From Bagarius yarrelli (taxonomy: Eukaryota; Chordata; Actinopteri; Siluriformes; Sisoridae), in NCBI GenBank assembly GCA_005784505.1, contig VCAZ01000027.1, forward strand, positions 3,266,765-3,330,764: a stretch of 64,000 nucleotides of DNA, in the 5' to 3' direction. The notes below the pieces were generated by a model. That model did not search any database. It was not told where the DNA came from and worked only from the letters and a program-made list of their open reading frames with translations. How positions within the stretch are numbered: the stretch's first letter is position 1; each line of letters opens with the position of its first letter. The position numbers were made by a program, and so were the translations under genes. This document shows, piece after piece, positions 59,477 through 64,000 of the stretch.

Positions 59477-59638
59477 CAGGGGTCACCAAACGCGGTCCTG
59501 CAGAGTTTCGCTCCAAACCTAATCAAACACACCTGAAACTAGCTAATCAAGTTCTTGCTAGGCATATTTTACAGATACACGCAGGGCAAGTTGGAGCTGA
59601 AATTTGCAGCTCTCTAGGACCGAGTCTGGTAACCCCTG
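59477..59638. mobile_element. Intact hAT MITE, 162 bp, with 8-bp target duplication
   Basis: The left terminus CAGGGGTCACCAAACGCGGT and the right terminus ACCGAGTCTGGTAACCCCTG are imperfect inverted repeats. GCTCACAC occurs directly before (59469-59476) and directly after (59639-59646) the element, an 8-bp target-site duplication as hAT transposases make. The interior (CTCCAAACCTAATCAAACAC and AAGTTGGAGCTGAAATTTGC) is itself partly palindromic. It has no coding capacity and would have needed an hAT transposase in trans. Confidence 0.95.
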
Positions 59639-59951
59639 GCTCACACACAAGAACACACTGACACGCATACCTGCTGGACAATGTATGAGACAAAAACACA
59701 TGTAGATAGTCTAATCACACAAGTCACACATTATATTCAATCACCGACAAAATATTATTCTTTATTAAGACACACATCTATACAGCCACTGATGATTGGC
59801 TGACTTTATTTCCTTGGATGTCTATAAGAGCTTTATATAATGTAAAGTTAGCACCGGACGTCTAGGAGTAAACTGGTGTATTCGCAAAAAAAAACAAGGT
59901 ACATACATGATAAATGAGATATTTTGCCTAATTCAGTTCTACATTTTTTCC
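59639..59951. other. Non-coding stretch, nothing recognised
   Basis: No feature recognised beyond the target duplication at its left edge. Confidence 0.45.
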
Positions 59952-60127
59952 AGCTACCCCTGCCCTACCCAGTGCTGATGGCTGTGTTTACTCAATCAGA
60001 GTTTAGGAGATAACTAAACTCCATGCCTTCTCCTACTCCACCTTAATCTGAAATGGTATCTTCCAGATTCTGATTGACTGAACAAACCTGCAACAGGTAA
60101 TAAGCCGTGAGTAGGGCAGGGGTAGCT
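59952..60127. mobile_element. MITE-like inverted repeat, 176 bp
   Basis: AGCTACCCCTGCCCTAC at 59952-59968 is exactly reverse-complementary to 60111-60127. Pairing continues inward in patches (TCAATCAG with CTGATTGA). No target-site duplication was seen. The next sequence is a LINE 3' end, so it may have inserted next to or into it. Confidence 0.75.
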
Positions 60128-60139
60128 AGAGAGAATAAA

Positions 60140-60520
60140 GAAATTTAAGGAACATGGGTTAGACAGCCCTGAATGTAGGAACCTGTAGCTGTAGACTGAA
60201 AAACAGCTTCTTTCCTGTGGCTGTTTCTGCACTGAACAGCTAATATACAGTATTAATTACTACTGCACTGCCACTTTCTGTACTTTGCACTACTTTATCA
60301 TTATGCATCTTTGCATCCATAACTATCTATTGTTACACCTCTATATTCTATCCATATACCTTCTGTAATTATCAACCTCATACCCTATTTATTACACTTC
60401 TATTTACTGTAAATAAGCCACTTATGCACTTCTGGTTAGACGCTAACTGCATTTCATTGGCTCTGTACATGAATCTTGTACAATGACAATAAAGTTGAAT
60501 CTAATCTAATCTTTGTCTGC
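60140..60520 (+). mobile_element. LINE (non-LTR retrotransposon) 3' end
   Basis: AAAACAGCTTCTTTCCTGTG, GCTGTTTCTGCACTGAACAG corresponds, with frameshifts, to the ORF2 ending KNSFFPxAVSALNS. The 3' UTR follows with ATTTCATTGGCTCTGTACAT, CAATGACAATAAAGTTGAAT and the terminal repeat CTAATCTAATCT. It resembles the copy at 30002-30569 in layout but differs in its 3' UTR. Confidence 0.75.
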
Positions 60521-61599
60521 ACTTTGTCGGGAATTTTGAAATTGAAGAGAGTAATCGATCAATTTCACCCATTTTATAAGGTGCATTCATTTTTTTAATA
60601 TTATAGAAGATTTTTCACATATTTGGGCCAAGATGCATCATTGGACATCATCAAAGCACGCTTTTACCTAAAGCCCTCTTATTGTCAGTCACTGAGACAG
60701 TTGCCATAAAGTGTACAGGGACTGACTATTACACCTGTATATGTTATTCTACTCCGATTAATCCACCAAAATACTCTGCACCTTGTTAAGGGTTAATAAT
60801 TTTATGACCCCTGCTATAGAGAATGAAATTGTATATACATTTTTTTTAGTGTACAGTAGCTACTATTTCTAGTAATTACTCTGGGGTTGACACAGAAAGA
60901 GTCAACAATCAGTTGTTGTCTTGGGTTAGAGGTCTATTTTTCCTGCCCTCTACATCATTTAACCAGCTGGAAAGTAGTTTTCTCCCTTTTTATTATCGCT
61001 TGTTGATTTCAGAGACCTACAATTAAAAAATAGGCTTCGATCGCCAACAACAATTTGATCATTTCTCCCTGAAGATAAAAAAAGTATTTTGTTTTATTGG
61101 TATCTGCCATTGTTAGAAAACATGCTTGGTCAATAAGATTAAAGATGCAAAACTTTAGAATTTGCCAGCAGCAACGACAGCAGGCTAAATTTGTTAGCCT
61201 TTAACTCTGAAGTGTGCAGTGGTATCTGAAGCACGATTTACATTAGGCTAAAATGTGGGTCTGTATAAATATTATTAAAATTGGGTACAGGGGGCTTGGA
61301 CGGAGGACTATTCAAGTTGCACCGTCATTTAGCCTGGTCAATCTTACTATTCTGCAGCTACTCAGCCCCATACTGATAATTTTCTGACACCATTATATCA
61401 TAACCAACCTTCATAATAAGAAACACCTTATGCTAATTTGGAGATCACAGTAGATGGTTAAATGACTAGATCGTATATTATATAAAGAAAAGTATTGAGG
61501 AAATTGACTAATACATCTAAATATGTTCCTTAAACTGTTTAAATGGTTCCTGATTAAGTCTTACACTTAGTCCTATAATAACCTCTAAGCTTTTGGAAA
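60521..61599. other. Non-coding stretch, nothing recognised
   Basis: No exon or repeat family recognised; the last 100 bases may belong to the Tc1 relic that follows. Confidence 0.45.
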
Positions 61600-61800
61600 T
61601 ATTTTTAGTAGACTTTGGATCATGGCCTGTGGAGATTTTTCCAATTCATCCACAATAGTTTTAGTGAGATCAGAAACTACAGTCAGATGAGACGGTCTGG
61701 TGTGCAGTTGGGGGTTCCAGTTCATCAGTGGGTTTAAGGTCAGGACTCATCCACATTAAACATAACACAGGGCCTTTGTGCACAGGAGCACTGTCGTGCT
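61600..61800 (-). pseudogene. Tc1/mariner transposase C-terminal relic
   Basis: The minus strand in shifting frames reads CAPVHKG-like residues (here SCAQRP in the neighbouring frame), SPDLKPTDELE, then LTVVSDLTKTIVDELEKSPQ. In the intact protein this is QHDNAPVHKA...QSPDLNPIEHLWDELE...PTSVxDLTNALLxEW. The HLW segment is deleted and frames are broken. Confidence 0.7.
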
Positions 61801-61804
61801 GAAG

Positions 61805-61852
61805 CATTTACATTACGGAATTTGGCAGATGCTCTTATCCAGAGCCATTCTC
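61805..61852 (-). mobile_element. L2/SINE-type tail fragment
   Basis: CATTTACATTACGGAATTTG, GCAGATGCTCTTATCCAGAG on plus is the complement of the tail. It sits between two Tc1 fragments. Confidence 0.85.
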
Positions 61853-61974
61853 TTTTTTCCATGCTGTGTTCCATCATGCTATCCGTCTCGACTTATACTC
61901 TGCTTATACTCAAAATTTTACTCACCAACACAAATACAATGCAATGTCCATAAATGACTTTTGTGTGAAAAACT

Positions 61975-62100
61975 GACAAAGCATGGACCCCATCTTTATT
62001 GAACACCTTGGGGATAAACTGGAACTGAAAGTGGGCCAGGACTTCTCAGCCAACATTCTTGTCTGACCATACAAATGTTCTACCACACAAGTAAGCAAAA
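61975..62100 (+). pseudogene. Tc1/mariner transposase fragment, opposite orientation
   Basis: A plus-strand frame reads DPIFIEHLGDKLELKVGQDF then SANIL, matching (D)LNPIEHLWDELExRLRARP...; the catalytic acid is in this block in the family. The orientation is opposite to the relic 180 bases upstream. Confidence 0.7.
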
Positions 62101-62289
62101 AATTACCTTAGAACACTTCAAAATGTTATGCAAGTTCATATTAATGTCTTCCTAAAATGTAACGTCTCTGCTGGGGTACTGGAGAAGTGCCCCAATAATG
62201 CTGTCTATACAGTGTATTATCCCTGAGTTTTCAAAACATTGCACTAGCCTGTTTTTAACACAAACGCAAGCAGCAACAAACCGAGCTTT
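62101..62289. other. Short non-coding stretch, possibly the tail of the Tc1 relic
   Basis: AAATTACCTTAGAACACTTC near 62100 loosely matches the Tc1 segment following the block above; nothing else recognised. Confidence 0.35.
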
Positions 62290-62352
62290 AGTTGTTAAAA
62301 TGTTGAATAGCAAATAAGAAGATTGTAGGTTTGAATCCCAGCACCACCAAGA
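62290..62352 (+). mobile_element. SINE fragment around box B
   Basis: GTTGAATAGCAAATAAGAAG, TTGTAGGTTTGAATCCCAGC, ACCACCAAG; box A and the tail are missing. Confidence 0.75.
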
Positions 62353-62452
62353 AGAGTAATTAGCTATAATGATTGTTTTGTTTCTTAGAGGCTACATGAA
62401 ATTACTGTGAGACTATTAAGAAAGTAACTAAATATAGTATCAGAACCAGAGC

Positions 62453-62920
62453 TGCAACAGCACATCGACACCATCTATTACGTCGATGTGTGAAAATTGT
62501 GTTGCAGTTTTTTTTTACATTAATTTCAAATAATGACGGCTGCTGCTCCCGGACAAAGTGAAAATGAAAATGTATCACAAAAAGCCAGACCACTGACATT
62601 AAAAGTTTGGGAATGGTTTAGATAAAGGCCACATAAAATGCTGCATTGTTCACTTTGTACAACTGAGATGGCAGCCCTAATGCTATGCATGAGCAACTTA
62701 AAACATTCAGGGACTCTTTAACTTAAAAATGACAAGCCAGTTGTGTAAATATTTATTACAGTGAGTTGTTCTTTCATTCTTACCCGTCATGTTTCAGTTA
62801 AGAACTCATCGATGCCTCCCTAAAGCTAAAGCTATCGGCTATTCCGTGCTAATATGCTTAATAATAGTGCTACAGTTAATCGTTAACTGTCTCTTATTGC
62901 CCCTGCAATGAAAATAAAAT
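62453..62920 (+). mobile_element. hAT transposon relic, 5' part with BED frame
   Basis: AGCTGCAACAGCACATCGAC and CATCTATTACGTCGATGTGT are hAT-like left-end sequence directly upstream of a BED-finger frame. The right edge is not clear: ACAGTTAATCGTTAACTGTC and TTGCCCCTGCAATG near 62872-62910 may be the other end. Confidence 0.6.
62533..62721 (+). pseudogene. hAT transposase N-terminus (BED finger) relic
   Basis: ATG at 62533 opens MTAAAPGQSENENVSQKARP, LTLKVWEWFR, then an in-frame TAA at 62623, and continues RPHKMLHCSLCTTEMAALML, CMSNLKHSG to TAA at 62719. KVWEWF and CSLC are the start of a BED zinc finger (xVWxHF...CxxC...H), which binds the transposon ends. The distal His pair is only partly kept (LKHS) and the rest of the transposase is absent. 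Confidence 0.75.
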
Positions 62921-63920
62921 GTACTTTTTCTGAAACTTTTGTCTGGTAACAATGTTTTCAGTGCATTTGCCAGTGGTTAGAAGTTGATGATTCACATGCA
63001 GACTTATATACAAAATAAATAATGACGATTTAAATGAACACTTCCCTGTTAACTAGCGCACGTGAACCTTTTGCAGATAATGAACCTTTATCTCACTTCC
63101 TATATTTGTTAAGTGAAGCGGCTGCTCCAATTCGACCACCTTAACTTAGTTTTCACGATTTTTTGACACAAAAGTATTTAAGGAACCCATGTGTGAGAAT
63201 GATTAGGCAGGATGAAACTCCTTTTTTTTAATAATACGCATTCTTGTGCAGTATGCATTTCAAAACTGAGGAAGAGATGTAATTGGAACTGGAATTGAAA
63301 CAGGAATTAGCTTTGACTGGTAGCTCCCTGACATTATTACAGAAGGATGGACAGGCTACAGGCTATTGGCAACTGCTAACTTCGTGTGTATCCTACTGAA
63401 AGTTAAAAAAAAAAAAAACATGATTGATAACATGACAGTTGTAGACTTGTGAACAAAATGAATGGAAAATGATTCACTGCAGACATACAAACTATCTGCC
63501 GAAATTCTGCAAATTGATGCACTGTTTTAGACGTTTCTTTATTAATGATGTTTGTTTATATGTATTAGAACAGTAAATACCTAATAAATTCATCTCTCGT
63601 AGCAATATGCAAAATAACAGGACAGCCAGAACACATCCTTGTAGTTAAAAATAAATTGTTTAACGAAGAACTTGTATCCTTTGTCCAGCTTAAAACTTTT
63701 CACCTTAATATGCTCTATAACCAAGCAAACCCACATCTTTTAGGCCAAAGTTTAGCAAAGTTAACTGAGACATAGTCATTCGGATGCCATATACAGAAGA
63801 ATCAATATACTGCTTTAACAAGCGCTTCCGGTGTTCGATTTCGGTTCGATAAAGATTACAAGTGCGTTATGTTTACTGTCTAATTAACCAAAGTAAGCCT
63901 AAAGTGTAAAGTCTAAAGCC
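62921..63920. other. Non-coding stretch, nothing recognised
   Basis: No exon or repeat family recognised. Confidence 0.45.
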
Positions 63921-64000
63921 GTTCATTCATTCATCTTTTATTCCTGCTTATTCCCTAATTCTGGACAGGTCGCCAGTCCATCACAGGGCCACACACACAC
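63921..64000 (+). mobile_element. Common fish repeat, cut by the window edge
   Basis: CATTCATTCATCTTTTATTC and TGGACAGGTCGCCAGTCCAT, CACAGGGCCACACACAC match a widespread fish repeat (CATTCATTCAT...GGACAGGnnGCCAGTCCATCGCAGGGCACACACAC). The middle part of the usual repeat is deleted here. The class is not assigned. Confidence 0.75.

Overview
This is vertebrate, almost certainly ray-finned fish, nuclear DNA. It is AT-rich, has no bacterial-type gene organisation, and is packed with dispersed repeats typical of teleosts: tRNA-headed SINEs with an L2-type tail, hAT and Tc1/mariner relics, a DIRS-type retrotransposon end, L2 and other LINE 3' ends, and very long AC, AG, AT and GATA/TATC microsatellites. 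The SINE style (tRNA-Ser-like head, GAGCAAGGCCCTTAACCC middle, GTCGCTCTGGATAAGGGCGTCTGCCAAATG-type tail) is common in ostariophysan fish such as catfishes and characins. That lineage guess is inference.

No complete protein-coding gene was found. The longest open frames are short, and most lie in microsatellites, SINEs or transposon relics. Two short stretches have the layout of possible host exons: 18038-18267 (strong acceptor, start codon, signal-peptide-like residues, GT donor) and 46599-46785 (acceptor plus about 60 open codons). Both are unproven. If either is real, the window is the intronic or 5' part of a large gene; otherwise it is a gene desert.

Layout. 1-9.5 kb: a perfect 16-bp hairpin, a DIRS tyrosine-recombinase relic, a 750-bp inverted repeat, several SINEs, and copy 1 of an hAT repeat with a possible TTF/ZMYM-like reading frame. 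9.5-18 kb: hAT relics, one with a BED finger and a piece of transposase core, and SINEs. 18-30 kb: the candidate signal-peptide exon, SINEs and AT/GATA microsatellites. 30-38 kb: a LINE 3' end, SINEs, and a large AG/AC/TATC microsatellite cluster. 38-49 kb: an hAT-like element, an L2 3' end carrying the tail shared by the SINEs, copy 2 of the ZMYM-like hAT repeat in inverted orientation, a four-unit minisatellite, and a Tc1/mariner relic. 49-64 kb: SINEs, microsatellites, an intact hAT MITE with a perfect 8-bp target-site duplication, a LINE 3' end, Tc1 relics, an hAT BED-finger relic, and the start of another fish repeat at the right edge.

The pieces do not form a pathway. They are layers of transposition: L2 supplied the tail recognised in the SINEs, and hAT, Tc1 and DIRS enzymes, all broken here, account for much of the remaining recognisable repeat content. 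No new biological system was recognised. All homology calls are from pattern recognition by eye, not database searches.
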